Source: CAZTZL01 sp964537715 (GTDB taxonomy: Bacteria > Zhuqueibacterota > QNDG01 > DSAB01). Taken from it: a stretch of 64,000 nucleotides of DNA. The DNA lies in NCBI GenBank assembly GCA_964537715.1, contig CAZIAH010000001.1:1-64000 (forward strand), written 5' to 3'. The notes below the pieces were generated by a model that was not told where the DNA came from, searched no databases, and was given only the letters and a program-made list of their open reading frames with translations. Of this stretch, positions 24,420 to 34,800 are shown piece after piece. A program made the position numbers and the translations under genes. Position 1 is the stretch's first letter; every line of letters begins with the position of its first letter.

Positions 24420-25495
24420 AATGTTCTTTCCCTGTAATATCGCACTTTTTCTTCACCGCAAAGCACGCGCAGCACGCCCAAAGCCATTGCCTCCATTTCA
24501 TGTTCGCCCGGATAGATTCTTATCGGTGCGATGAAAGAAACACGTTGCCTGATCCATTCGGTCAGTATTAAGGAATGCGCCATGCCTCCTGTAATAAGAA
24601 TCGCATCCACACTCCCGTTCAAAACCGTGGACATCGCACCGATTTCCTTGGCGATTTGATAGGCCATCGCTTCATACACCAGTTTGGCCTGTGTATCCCT
24701 GTGTTGAATTCTTTTTTCCACTTCCCGGCCGTCATTGGTTCCCAGATACGCGACCATGCCGCCGTTACCGACGAGCCGCTTTTTCATCTCTGAATAGGTC
24801 TTTCCTCCCGAATAGCAGAGTTTGGCCAGCGAACTGACCGGCAGACTTCCCGCCCTTTCAGGCGAAAACGGACCTTCCTCATTCGCATCGTTCACGTCGA
24901 TGATGCGTCCATTGCGAATGGGACAAATCGAAATGCCGCCTCCCAAATGCACGGCAATAAAATTCAACTCACCAAAAGATTTTCCCATTTCTTCAGCAGC
25001 CTGATGCGCCACGGCCCGAATGTTCAATGCGTGGCTGAGGCACTTTCTTTCGATTTCGGGAAGTCCGGAAATCCTGGCCACGGGTTCCATTTCATCGACC
25101 GAAACCGGATCGACAAAATAGGCCTTGGTATTCGCCTTCTCCGCAATGTGGGCGGCAATAAAAACAGCAAGATTAGAAATATGCTCAGCCTGTACATTTC
25201 CATCCCGGATGTCCTGAAGCAGCTCCTCGGATACCTCATAGGTTCCGCTTCTCAACGGACGGAACGGCCCGCCCCTGCCTGCCACAGCGGAAAGAGATTG
25301 GACATCGAGTTTTTTCTTTTCCAAAACCGATTCGATATCTTTCAAACGGATTTCATACTGATCCATGACATGGACAAACCGGCTCAACTCATCCGGAGTG
25401 TATTGAATCTTTTCTTGCCAAACAGATTGATTACCCTCAAAAAGAGCAATCTTGGTTGAGGTTGAGCCTGGATTGATGATCAAAATACGATGCAT
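24416..25495 (-). CDS. buk: Butyrate kinase, copy 1
   Basis: 359 aa from the ATG at 25495 (MHRILIINPGSTSTKIALFE). The frame is open upstream to 25576, but that would overlap iorB and add 27 residues absent from the family. Motifs: VAGRGGPFRPLRSGTYEVSE, AVHLGGGISICPIRNGRIID, GGMVAYLGTNDGREVEKR and AILITGGMAHSLILTEW. Same reaction as its neighbour. The two kinases are roughly half identical by eye, so this is an old duplication and not an assembly artefact. It is 10 nt downstream of iorB, tying indolepyruvate-type oxidation directly to acyl-phosphate formation. Confidence 0.93.
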   Translation of the reverse strand: MHRILIINPGSTSTKIALFEGNQSVWQEKIQYTPDELSRFVHVMDQYEIRLKDIESVLEKKKLDVQSLSAVAGRGGPFRPLRSGTYEVSEELLQDIRDGNVQAEHISNLAVFIAAHIAEKANTKAYFVDPVSVDEMEPVARISGLPEIERKCLSHALNIRAVAHQAAEEMGKSFGELNFIAVHLGGGISICPIRNGRIIDVNDANEEGPFSPERAGSLPVSSLAKLCYSGGKTYSEMKKRLVGNGGMVAYLGTNDGREVEKRIQHRDTQAKLVYEAMAYQIAKEIGAMSTVLNGSVDAILITGGMAHSLILTEWIRQRVSFIAPIRIYPGEHEMEAMALGVLRVLCGEEKVRYYRERTL

Positions 25496-25505
25496 ATTCA
25501 GAGCT

Positions 25506-26084
25506 TCAGGTTTGACTGCGTCCCAATTGAAACGCCTTGATATTGATTGCAGCGGAATGTTCGGGCAGACGTTCACGGATCGCCTCTTCCCAGACCGACT
25601 CCGGGATCTCGATATATTTTGAAAGAATGCCTAAAAGAATCGTATTGGCCACCCGTGAATCCCCCAATGTTTCGGCTTTCTCGGTCGCGTGAATGGAGTG
25701 AACATTCGAAATCCTTTTTCGAACCGCTTCGACGGGTTGGTCCGGATAGTGGTATCCTTTTTGAGAAGCAATTGGAGGAACGAAGCGTCTCTCATCGATA
25801 ATGACAAAACCGTCTTTCTTGATAAAATGCACCCATCGAAGGGCCTCGGCGGGCTCAAAAGCCAGAAGAATGTCCGCTTCGCCTTCCTGAATGAGCGGAG
25901 AATAGACTTTTTGACCCATTCTGACGTGGCTCGATACCACACCCCCGCGCTGCGCCATGCCGTGCACTTCGCTTTTCTTCACGTCATAACCGGCCTTCAT
26001 CGCCACTTCGGAAAGCAGTTCACTGGCAAATAAAATACCCTGTCCTCCCACACCCACAATAAGAATGTCCATTTCGTTTTTCAT
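25506..26084 (-). CDS. iorB: Indolepyruvate:ferredoxin oxidoreductase, beta subunit
   Basis: 192 aa from the ATG at 26084 (MKNEMDILIVGVGGQGILFA). A longer open frame to 26153 would overlap iorA and lacks family similarity; the second Met (26072) is another option. GVGGQGILFASELLSEVA and EVHGMAQRGGVVSSHVRMG are the gamma-type domain motifs of 2-oxoacid oxidoreductases. With IorA it oxidises aryl or branched 2-oxoacids from amino-acid transamination to acyl-CoA, reducing ferredoxin. It is 14 nt downstream of iorA. Confidence 0.92.
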   Translation of the reverse strand: MKNEMDILIVGVGGQGILFASELLSEVAMKAGYDVKKSEVHGMAQRGGVVSSHVRMGQKVYSPLIQEGEADILLAFEPAEALRWVHFIKKDGFVIIDERRFVPPIASQKGYHYPDQPVEAVRKRISNVHSIHATEKAETLGDSRVANTILLGILSKYIEIPESVWEEAIRERLPEHSAAINIKAFQLGRSQT

Positions 26085-26098
26085 CAAATGTTTGTTGA

Positions 26099-27886
26099 CT
26101 ACTCCACTTGTTTGATCGCATCCACCGGACAGACCTGAGCGCACACCGAGCATCCCGTGCAGAGGATGGAATCAATCCGGGATTGTGTCAATCCTTTTTG
26201 TGTTTTTTGATCGGATTCACTGATCGCCGGACAGCTGACCTTGAAACAGGTATGGCATCCGATACATCGAGCCGGATCGACCTGAAACGGTTTCTGCCGA
26301 ACCGACTTCCGCATCTCCGGCGGATAAAGCGCGCACGGCCGGTTGGTGATGACCACGGAAAGTTCGTCGGAATCAAGTTCCTCTTTGAGCACCGCTTCGG
26401 TTTCCTTGATCCGGTAGGGATCAACCACTTTGATCCGTTTCACGCCTAAAGCCTGGCAGATTTTTGCCAGATCAGTCTTCACACCTTCCGATTCAGTAAG
26501 ATTTTTCCCGGTTCCAGGATGATGCTGGCCACCGGTCATGGCCGTGATCCGGTTGTCCAGAATGATAATTGTGATTCCGGCACCATCATTGACCGCATTG
26601 AGAAGCCCGGTCATGCCTGAATGCAGGAACGTGGAATCCCCAATAGTCGCCGCGATCTGTTTTCCGCTTCCCTTGGCTTTTGCCATGCCCACGGCCACTC
26701 CGATGGAGGCGCCCATTTCCACACAGGTATCCCCGGCTTCGAGCGGAGGCAGCACTCCGAGGGTATAACAACCAATATCTGTGGCAATGACCGGCTTGAG
26801 CCTCCTGAGTGCGTAATAGAGCCCTCTGTGGGGACATCCCGGGCAGAAAATCGGCGGACGCGGAATCACCTCTTCTTTTTTAGGGGCGATCTTCTTTGCC
26901 TTGATTATTCCAGCTTTGATGAAACCGCTTTCCACAATTTCTGGAGACAATTCACCCAGATTGGTCCAGTAGGCTTTTCCTTCGCATTCAATTCCATTGG
27001 CCTTCAACTGTTCCTCAATAAACGGTTCCAGTTCCTCGACCACAAACAATTTTTTAACAGAATCGGCAAAAGAACGGATTTTTTGAACAGGGAGCGGATA
27101 ACTCATGCCTAACTTGAAAACGGAAGCCTCGGACATCACCTCTTTCACATACTGATAGGCCACACCGTCGGTGATAACACCGATGTCCGAATTTCCGGTT
27201 TCGATTCGATTGATGCCGGTTTTTTTCGAAAATGCTTGCAGCTTTTGCAATCGTTCGACAGCCCATACATGACGCACACGGGCGTGCGCAGGCAGAACCA
27301 CAAATTTTTTTGGATTCTTTTCAAATCCTTGAATCGGGAATTCGTGTCGATCATGAATATTGACAACTGCTTTCGAATGACAAATCCGGGTCGTCATTCG
27401 AAACAGGACAGGAACATCGAATTGTTTGCTGACATCGAGGGCAACACCGATAAAATCCTTGGCTTCCCGACTGTCCGAAGGCTCAATACAGGGATAACCG
27501 GCAAATTTGGCGTAGTACCGGTTGTCCTGCTCATTTTGCGATGAATGCATGCCCGGATCGTCTGCGCTGACCACGACAAGACCGCCGGGCACTCCGATCA
27601 AACTCACGGACATGAACGGATCGGCCGCCACATTGAGTCCGACATGCTTCATGGCGACCAGTGATCTCGCGCCCTGGAATGTGGCGCCCACGGCCACTTC
27701 AAACGCCACTTTCTCATTGGGGGACCATTCACAATAAATTTCAGGATATTGGGAGATATTTTCGAGGATTTCTGTGCTGGGTGTTCCGGGATAAGCCGTA
27801 GCTACGTGTATTCCAAACTCATAGCACCCGCGCGCTACAGCCTCATTGCCGGATAATAACACTGAATTATCCTTCTTATTTGACAT
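26099..27886 (-). CDS. iorA: Indolepyruvate:ferredoxin oxidoreductase, alpha subunit
   Basis: 595 aa. The N-terminal pyrimidine-type domain has GNEAVARGCYEFGIHVATAY and PGTPSTEILENIS. The TPP domain has FCPGCPHRGLYYALRRLKPV, ATDIGCYTLGVLPPLEAGDT, ATIGDSTFLHSGMTGL and ITIIILDN. The C-terminus is a two-cluster ferredoxin domain: CIGCHTCFKVSCP and CTGCSVCAQVCP. This is the normal IorA layout and length. It acts in the cytoplasm in fermentation of aromatic and possibly branched amino acids. It starts 1 nt after the porB stop, a strong sign of cotranscription with the Por subunits. Confidence 0.94.
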   Translation of the reverse strand: MSNKKDNSVLLSGNEAVARGCYEFGIHVATAYPGTPSTEILENISQYPEIYCEWSPNEKVAFEVAVGATFQGARSLVAMKHVGLNVAADPFMSVSLIGVPGGLVVVSADDPGMHSSQNEQDNRYYAKFAGYPCIEPSDSREAKDFIGVALDVSKQFDVPVLFRMTTRICHSKAVVNIHDRHEFPIQGFEKNPKKFVVLPAHARVRHVWAVERLQKLQAFSKKTGINRIETGNSDIGVITDGVAYQYVKEVMSEASVFKLGMSYPLPVQKIRSFADSVKKLFVVEELEPFIEEQLKANGIECEGKAYWTNLGELSPEIVESGFIKAGIIKAKKIAPKKEEVIPRPPIFCPGCPHRGLYYALRRLKPVIATDIGCYTLGVLPPLEAGDTCVEMGASIGVAVGMAKAKGSGKQIAATIGDSTFLHSGMTGLLNAVNDGAGITIIILDNRITAMTGGQHHPGTGKNLTESEGVKTDLAKICQALGVKRIKVVDPYRIKETEAVLKEELDSDELSVVITNRPCALYPPEMRKSVRQKPFQVDPARCIGCHTCFKVSCPAISESDQKTQKGLTQSRIDSILCTGCSVCAQVCPVDAIKQVE

Positions 27887-27887
27887 T

Positions 27888-28817
27888 CTATTCAGAATCT
27901 TTCCCGAATGCCTGTTCCAGTTTTAAAAGACGGTTCCAGTTTCGATCCACTTCGCTTTGAATAAAATGCACTTCCTTTTGATCCAGATGGCGAAAACGTC
28001 CCTGTAATTTAAGATATTCTGACACAGGCTGAGGCTTTGCGATTTTCTTATTGATATGATAAACGCCATTTTCGACTTCGTAAATTGGGAACACATTCGT
28101 CTGCGTGGCCAGTCTGGCGATTTTGATTGTCATATCCGGCGGATGCTTCCAACCTGTAGGACAGGGCGCATATAGATGGATGAATTTTGTTCCCTGAATC
28201 TCTTTTGCTTTTTTCAACTTTTTGATCAGATCCTCGGGAAAAGCGATATTCGCAGTCGCACAATAAGGAATGTGATGCGCAACCATGATTTCCATGATAT
28301 TTTTTTTCGGACCCTTCTTGAAATGCTTCACAGGGGTTGTGGTGGTCCAGGCGCCATGCGGCGTGGCCGAAGACCGTTGAATGCCCGTATTCATATAAGC
28401 TTCATTGTCATAAACGATATAAATAAGGTGATCGCCGCGTTCTGCGGCACCGGAAAGAGCTTGCAATCCTATATCAAACGTGCCTCCGTCACCTGCCCAC
28501 GCAAGGGCAGTCACATCCGTTTTGCCCAATTGCTGCAGAGCATGACTGACCCCTGAAGAGGTTGAGGCTGCGGTTTCAAAAGCACAGTGATAAACAGGAA
28601 CGCCCGCTGCCGAATAGGGAAAAGGACCGTCGATCACAGACCAGCAACAGGCAGGTATGGCTGTAATTGTTTTTCTTCCGAGTGCTTTCAAGGCATAACG
28701 CATGGCAAGAGCGGCACCGCATCCCTGACACGCCAGATGCCCGGGAGACATAATTTCTTCTTCGGGCAAAGTCAGTTTGATCTTTTTCTGTCTTTCGATT
28801 GTGGCTGATTCGCTCAT
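27888..28817 (-). CDS. porB: 2-oxoacid:ferredoxin oxidoreductase, beta (TPP) subunit
   Basis: 309 aa. LACQGCGAALAMRYALKALG, ITAIPACCWSVIDGPFPYSA, ALAWAGDGGTFDIGLQALSG and YIVYDNEAYMNTGIQRSS are PorB motifs for TPP and the proximal Fe-S cluster. It works with PorA, PorC and PorD to convert pyruvate (or another 2-oxoacid) and CoA into acyl-CoA, CO2 and reduced ferredoxin. It overlaps porA by 4 nt. Substrate choice between pyruvate and 2-oxoisovalerate cannot be decided by eye; the butyrate-kinase neighbours make a branched-chain role possible. Confidence 0.93.
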   Translation of the reverse strand: MSESATIERQKKIKLTLPEEEIMSPGHLACQGCGAALAMRYALKALGRKTITAIPACCWSVIDGPFPYSAAGVPVYHCAFETAASTSSGVSHALQQLGKTDVTALAWAGDGGTFDIGLQALSGAAERGDHLIYIVYDNEAYMNTGIQRSSATPHGAWTTTTPVKHFKKGPKKNIMEIMVAHHIPYCATANIAFPEDLIKKLKKAKEIQGTKFIHLYAPCPTGWKHPPDMTIKIARLATQTNVFPIYEVENGVYHINKKIAKPQPVSEYLKLQGRFRHLDQKEVHFIQSEVDRNWNRLLKLEQAFGKDSE

Positions 28818-29962
28818 TTCTTCACTCCAATCCAGATCAGATCTTTCGGATCGTGATTCTGCATATATTCGACCATAGATTCAATATCTTTCATCGAAAC
28901 ATCCCGTCCGCCAAGACCAGCAATAAAACCGAATAATGGAGTATCGTGACCATACAGCGCGGATTTTAACTCGGTAAAAAACGGACCCTCCTGCCCAAAT
29001 GAGATGGCTCTGTCAATTACGCCCACAGCTTTCGTACTTGAAAGGATCTTTTTAATATCTTCTTTTGGAAAAGGACGCAAGTACCGGATTTTCAGATTCC
29101 CGACCTTGAGTCCGTTTTTCCGCATCCGGTCCACAGCTTCTTTTGCAGTTCCGGCAATCGTGCCATAATCGACCAGAATCAGATCGGCATCCGCGCATTG
29201 ATAGGTTTCGATCAAATCGTACTTTTTACCAAATACCTGTTTAAATTCTTTTCCAACCTGTTTGATTATCTCTTTGGCCTTTTCCTGGGACTGATGCATT
29301 TTATACGAAAATTCATAGTAGTGCTCGGGAGAAGTCAAGGCGCCAAACGAGCAGGGCGTTTCAACATCCAATTTGATTTCGGATCTGTATTCCGGCAAAA
29401 ACCGATCGATAATTTTTTGATCGTACATGTCAACCACCTGAGAGGTATGAGACAGAAAAAACGCATCTAAGTTAATTAGGGTTGGAAGCAACACATCGGA
29501 ATTTTCACTCACTTTATAAGACATCAATATCGTATCAAAAACTTCCTGGTTGTTCTCACAATAAACCTGCATCCAGCCCGTATCGCGCTGGGCGACCGAA
29601 TCGGTCACATCCGCCCAGATGGACCATCCTGGCGCCATAGCACGATTCACATTGGCCATGACGATGGGCAGCCGTCCCCGTGCGGCCCAGTGAAGCATTT
29701 CATGCATCAATGCCAGTCCTTGGGCCGACGTGGCTGTAAACGTTCTGGCGCCGGCTGCCTGTGCGCCGATACAGGCGGAAAGTGCGGAATGTTCGGATTC
29801 GACCTTGACAAAATCCGCTTTCAATTCACCATTCGCCACAATTTCAGACAGGATTTCAACAATGGTGGTCTGGGGCGTGATTGGATAGGCGGCAATGACA
29901 TGAACGCGCGCTGCCGAAGCGCCGTATGCAGCGGCAAAATTACCGGTAAGCACTCTTTTCAT
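28814..29962 (-). CDS. porA: 2-oxoacid:ferredoxin oxidoreductase, alpha subunit
   Basis: 382 aa. VIAAYPITPQTTIVEILSEI and VESEHSALSACIGAQAAGAR then TFTATSAQGLALMHEMLHWA form the alpha-subunit active-site and TPP-facing region. The transketolase C-terminal-like domain ends with IRYLRPFPKEDIKKIL and AISFGQEGPFFTELK. Length and motifs are normal. It is encoded 12 nt after porD and overlaps porB. It is the catalytic partner of PorB. Confidence 0.94.
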   Translation of the reverse strand: MKRVLTGNFAAAYGASAARVHVIAAYPITPQTTIVEILSEIVANGELKADFVKVESEHSALSACIGAQAAGARTFTATSAQGLALMHEMLHWAARGRLPIVMANVNRAMAPGWSIWADVTDSVAQRDTGWMQVYCENNQEVFDTILMSYKVSENSDVLLPTLINLDAFFLSHTSQVVDMYDQKIIDRFLPEYRSEIKLDVETPCSFGALTSPEHYYEFSYKMHQSQEKAKEIIKQVGKEFKQVFGKKYDLIETYQCADADLILVDYGTIAGTAKEAVDRMRKNGLKVGNLKIRYLRPFPKEDIKKILSSTKAVGVIDRAISFGQEGPFFTELKSALYGHDTPLFGFIAGLGGRDVSMKDIESMVEYMQNHDPKDLIWIGVKK

Positions 29963-29974
29963 GTGTTTCTCCTC

Positions 29975-30274
29975 TCACTTCCCTTCTTTTTCAGAATGGA
30001 TCGCGTCAAACGGACATTCAACAATGCAGATGCCGCATCCCTTACAAAAATCGTAGTCAATGGTCGGAGGATCGTTGGGCAAAATCGCCGGTTCTGGACA
30101 ATACTTCCAGCATATCATACAGCTGGTGCATTTATCTGTATCAATAACAGGTCTGATCGACCGCCAGGAAGCCGTTTTATTCACACGCATACTGCCGAGA
30201 GAAGCCGGCATTGGAGGCATGTCCGAAACGTTCTGTATGTTGATCTTTTTTGGCGTTTTTTCTTTTTTATCCAT
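29975..30274 (-). CDS. porD: 2-oxoacid:ferredoxin oxidoreductase, delta (ferredoxin) subunit
   Basis: 99 aa. Two 4Fe-4S motifs, CTSCMICWKYCPEPAI and CKGCGICIVECPFDAI, after a basic N-terminal tail and SWRSIRPVIDTDKCTSC, the standard PorD layout. It passes electrons from the TPP subunits to soluble ferredoxin. It is located 3 nt downstream of porC and 12 nt upstream of porA. Confidence 0.93.
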   Translation of the reverse strand: MDKKEKTPKKINIQNVSDMPPMPASLGSMRVNKTASWRSIRPVIDTDKCTSCMICWKYCPEPAILPNDPPTIDYDFCKGCGICIVECPFDAIHSEKEGK

Positions 30275-30277
30275 GAA

Positions 30278-30838
30278 TCACCCCTGCAAATTCAATGCGT
30301 CATAGGCTTCTTTGGCAGCCTGAATATTTTCCTCTTTTTTTAATGGGATCTTTTCCCGAATGGCTTCGATGACCGATTCCAGCCTGACCAAATCCGTGAC
30401 TTTGGCCACGGCCCCGAGTATGGTCGTATTCACGATTGGAGCGGCTTTGGTGCCGAGCCCGTGTTTCAATGCGATCGAGGAGCAATCGACCGTAAAAATA
30501 CGGGGAGCCTCCACATCCGTAAATGAAAAATCTTCAGATTTTTTTTCTGTGTTGATAACAAGCGTCCCGTTTGGTTTCAATCCCTCTGTAATCGGAACAG
30601 CGCCGATGAGCGTTGGGTCCAAGACCACAAGCACATCCGGTTCATAAATATAACAATGGATTCGAATTTCTTCATTACTGATGCGTGTATAAGCCGTTAC
30701 AGGCGCTCCCCTTCTTTCCACACCAAAAAAGGGGAAAGATTGCACCTCCTTCCCCTCTTTGAATGCAGCCATAGCGAGAATATCAGACCCCTTCACAGCA
30801 CCCTGCCCACCTCTGCCGTGAAAACGTATTTCAATCAT
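30278..30838 (-). CDS. porC: 2-oxoacid:ferredoxin oxidoreductase, gamma subunit
   Basis: 186 aa from the ATG at 30838 ([20 protein letters not shown]), which has AAGGGG about 8 nt upstream. The frame is open to 30883, but those 15 residues are hydrophobic and lack a ribosome binding site. [20 protein letters not shown] and [20 protein letters not shown] are the CoA/gamma-domain motifs. It is the first gene of the long operon. The AT-rich spacer 30839-31016 should hold the promoter, but no clear -35/-10 pair can be defended. Confidence 0.93.
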
Positions 30839-31016
30839 TGAATATCCCCTTAACAAATAATTAGTGAAGAATAAAAAAATCAATTACTTAATTATATTTA
30901 AATATAAAAATTAACCAGGCATGTTGCAAGTAGTTTTTTCAGGATAATGGTTTTACCTATTTGTCACCACAAAATAAAAAACGACAATCAGGAATTGCCC
31001 TTTTGTTCTAACAATT

Positions 31017-31886
31017 TTATTGGCCCCTCACAAGAAGCCGTAATGATAGATCAAAAGCCCGTACCGAATGCGTGAGTGCGCCGACAGAAATATAATTGAC
31101 GCCCGTTTCGGCAACATCCCGAATATTGTCCAGAGAGATGTTTCCGGATGCTTCCAGCGGGATTCTGCCACGAACGATTTCGACACACTTTTTCATATCC
31201 GGCAAACGCATATTATCCAGCATAATGCGATGCACAGGAAATTGCACGGCTTCCTCAAGTTCGTCTATCGTTCGGGCCTCGACCTCAATTTGAACTTGCA
31301 GATCATTTTTTTCGCAATAATTCAGACACCGGCGAATCGCATCAGAAATCGTGCCGCAGGCATTGATATGGTTGTTCTTGATGAGTATCATATCATACAA
31401 TCCAAAGCGATGATTGACTCCGCCTCCGATTCTCACCGCGTATTTTTCGAGAGACCGAAACAGGGGGATCGTTTTTCTTGTATCCGCAATCTTTGCTCTG
31501 GTTCCCGCAACGGCCTGCACGCATTGATTCGTATAAGTGGCAATTCCGGATAGATGCTGCAAGAAATTCAGAGCTGTTCTTTCCGCTTTCAGGAGACTTA
31601 CAATATTTCCGTTCACAGTTCCAATGGCAGTTCCCTTTTCGACCCTCGCGCCGTCCTGAACTGAAAACGATAATCGAATTTCCGGATCGACTTTATAAAA
31701 TACCCGCTGAAATACGGACAAACCGGCGATCAAACCGGCTTCCTTGGCAATCAACTCGCCTTCGCCCCTCCGATTTGCGGGAACAGCGGCCTGTGTCGTG
31801 ATATCCCCTGCTTTGCCAACATCCTCGGCCAATGCGTTTTCGATCAGAAAATCAATCTCTTTCCAGGATAGTTTATCCCGCATCAC
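31017..31886 (-). CDS. nadC: Nicotinate-nucleotide pyrophosphorylase (carboxylating)
   Basis: 289 aa. EDVGKAGDITTQAAVPANRR, ERTALNFLQHLSGIATYTNQ, KIADTRKTIPLFRSLEKYAV, RIGGGVNHRFGLYDMILIKN, EVEARTIDELEEAV and LEASGNISLDNIRD are QPRTase signatures with the usual quinolinate and PRPP contacts. It converts quinolinate to nicotinate mononucleotide in de novo NAD synthesis. The start codon overlaps the stop of the TPR gene by 4 nt, so the two are coupled, a pairing with no obvious functional logic. Confidence 0.94.
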   Translation of the reverse strand: MMRDKLSWKEIDFLIENALAEDVGKAGDITTQAAVPANRRGEGELIAKEAGLIAGLSVFQRVFYKVDPEIRLSFSVQDGARVEKGTAIGTVNGNIVSLLKAERTALNFLQHLSGIATYTNQCVQAVAGTRAKIADTRKTIPLFRSLEKYAVRIGGGVNHRFGLYDMILIKNNHINACGTISDAIRRCLNYCEKNDLQVQIEVEARTIDELEEAVQFPVHRIMLDNMRLPDMKKCVEIVRGRIPLEASGNISLDNIRDVAETGVNYISVGALTHSVRAFDLSLRLLVRGQ

Positions 31887-34800
31887 TCAACCGTCTCCAC
31901 AATTCCCGCTTTGATTTCATCGATCCGTTTCTTCGCAATCCGCCCCATATCACTGGTTGCGCCTTCACTCCGCACGACTTTTTCGAACAGCTTGATTGCT
32001 TCTTCGGATTTATTGAGTTTTAAGTATGCCATCCCGGCTTCGTACAGCGCCGTCGATGCCCAGGGCAGTTTCGTCGGCTTGGAGATATATTTTACCTTGA
32101 GAAATTCGAATATGGCCTGTTCAAAATCTCCCATATCGTTACAGCATTTCGCGATCCAGTATTGAATCTCCGCTTCTGTTTCGGCATCGGCATCCATCTG
32201 AACATCCCTGAAAACCTGAATGGCCTGCGGATAGGAATTCAACCGCATGTAAAAAAGCCCGATCTGCACCCACTTCTGAACAATATCATCAGCTTCTGGA
32301 AAACGTTCGATATATTTTCTCGTCAATGCCAGGGCCGCATCCCACATCCGGACGGAATCGTATGTCCGGATGAGATAACGCATGGCGATCTGTACATTCT
32401 CTTCATCGTCATAATTGTCAATTACTTTTGTGAACGCGCTCATTGCATTATCGAACTGCTGAGATCTGAAATAGTGATCTCCCAAATTCACATAGACTTT
32501 TGCAAGAATCGAATGCGTTGGATATTTTTCGATGATTTCCGTCAGCACATTCAACGCTTTTTCGATTTTGTTTGTGACCAGATAGGTGCGTCCGATTTCG
32601 AATTCCGCTTCGGGAGCAAACGGCGATTTTTTGTATTTCGAACTCACTTTGCCAAAGGATTCTAGCGCCGAATCGAATTCCTTTTCGCGAAAATAAGCCT
32701 TACCCTCTTCCATAAAAATTTCAGCCATTGACTCTTTAAAATTTCTTTCGGATTTATATGTTTTTTCATAGACATTCATCCGAACCTGAGCCTGGGGAAT
32801 CTGATCCTGACGCAGCATCGAAATGATGATTCGTGAGGCCAAAAAAGCCTGCTGTTCTTTGGAACTGCTCAATTCAAACGCACGGTCAAAAGAAGCCCTC
32901 GCATCGAAATAATTCTCCAGTCTAAATTGATACATGCCGAGCGCCTGATATGAACTGTCATCCGGTACGACTTGGACGGCACGTTTGAGATAATCTGCCG
33001 CACGGACGTTGTCTTTTTCTCTCTCCGAAATACGGGCCAAAGCAATGAATACCCGACTTTGATTTTGGGATGAGAGATCTGCTTTAAGCAGTTCATAATA
33101 GGTATTTTTTGCTTTTTTCAGTTCATTCATTCCCGTATATGCCTTTGCCAGACCGGACAAACACTGTCTCCGGATTGAAAGCGAATCCGCCTCCAGCCCT
33201 ATGGAACGCGCCAACGCCATCAGACTGTCTAACTGCAGGGCGTTCGAATATATCCGTTCGGTATTCCGAAAATCATTTTGATCCAAATAGAGCCGGCCCA
33301 ATGCCATGGCAGATCGATAATTCCACGGAGCATAATCAAACCGGTTCATCACGCCTTCCAGAATCGAAACAGCCTTTCCGATCCGGTTCTCCCGTTCGGC
33401 AATTTGAGACTGGCAGATAGAGTTCTCCGGCAGAAAAGCTCCTTCGGGGAACCGGGTTTGATATAACTTAAACAGTGAATCCGCACGTGTGAAATCTCCC
33501 AGTTTGAAAAGAATTTGCCCGCACTGCCCGAGTGCATTTTCATAAAAAGGACTTCCGGGATATTCTTGAACAAGCCGATTGTAATAACGATAAGTCAGTT
33601 TTAGCGAATCTTGTCTTTGTGTCAATGACCCCATTTTCGATAACAATTCAGCATTCATTTCGGAATATTTTCCAAGCAAATCGGATAGAATGAAAACGGC
33701 GTCCTTTGGATCTTTTTTCGAAACAAGATCGGCCAAACGAATGCCTGCTTTAATCGCTTTTTCGGATTGGTTCGTATCCGCAAGAATCGTCGAATAGATG
33801 GCTTTTGCGCTGTCGAGAAAAACCGGATTTTCTTCCTTTCGAAAGAGATTCTCATATCCCCTTCCCATATAGAACAAGGCATCCCTTTTCTTCTCCTGAT
33901 CATTCGAGTCTTTTCTGTATTTCCGAAAGCGGGAAATCGCCTCCGAGTACTGTTTCAAATTATCGAAGTAGATTCTTCCCAAAAGATAGAATTGATTTTC
34001 ATCTTGTTTTTTATCATAGGATTTTGCAATCAAGCTTGTCAATTCGGAAATACTCTTTTCGGAATGATAGAGATAATCTCTTTCTACTTCATCCAATTTC
34101 AGATCAGATTGTTTTGCCCATTCATTGCCTGGATACAATTTTTGAATTTGATTCAAAACTTCAACCGCTTCTATAATCCGGTCCGATTGAATAAGACATT
34201 CTGCATAGTGATACTGAACTTCAGGAATTAATTGGTTTTCAGGAAACGATTGAAGAAAACGGTCAAAAATCCGAAGCGCCTCATGGGTCAATTTGAGTTT
34301 ATCCTGACAGATTGTACCCGTTTTTAACAGAATCCGATCGCTCATCAAATCACCAGGAAAGATTTCAAGATACTTTTGGTACAATGCTATCGAAGCTTGA
34401 TACTCACCCATTTCAAAATAGAGTCTGGCGGCAAATAATAGACAGGTTTTCACCATGCCCTGGTTTTTATTTTTTGATAACGCTGTATGATTGATAATAT
34501 TTCGATAAATTCGTAAAGCCAGATCATTTTTAGACAGCGACTCCTGACATTTTCCCATCCAAATTTGCGCCCACTGTTTTTGATCTGAATCGGGATACAG
34601 CTTTTCTGCCTTCTCGAATGCAATCAGAGATTTTTGATAATCATTATTTTTATATCTCAACATACCAAGATGGAAAAAAGAGTCTGCCCGGATTTCATCA
34701 TCGACTCCCTTTTCACCGGCATTCTCAAAATATGAGAGAGCGATTCCATTTTGGGACTGCAATTCTGCCAACAATCCCAGTTGAAAATTTGCACGGGCTA

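Noticed and set aside
30839..31016. Promoter for the por operon
   Set aside because: The spacer is AT-rich and several weak -35/-10 pairs can be drawn; none is convincing enough to annotate.
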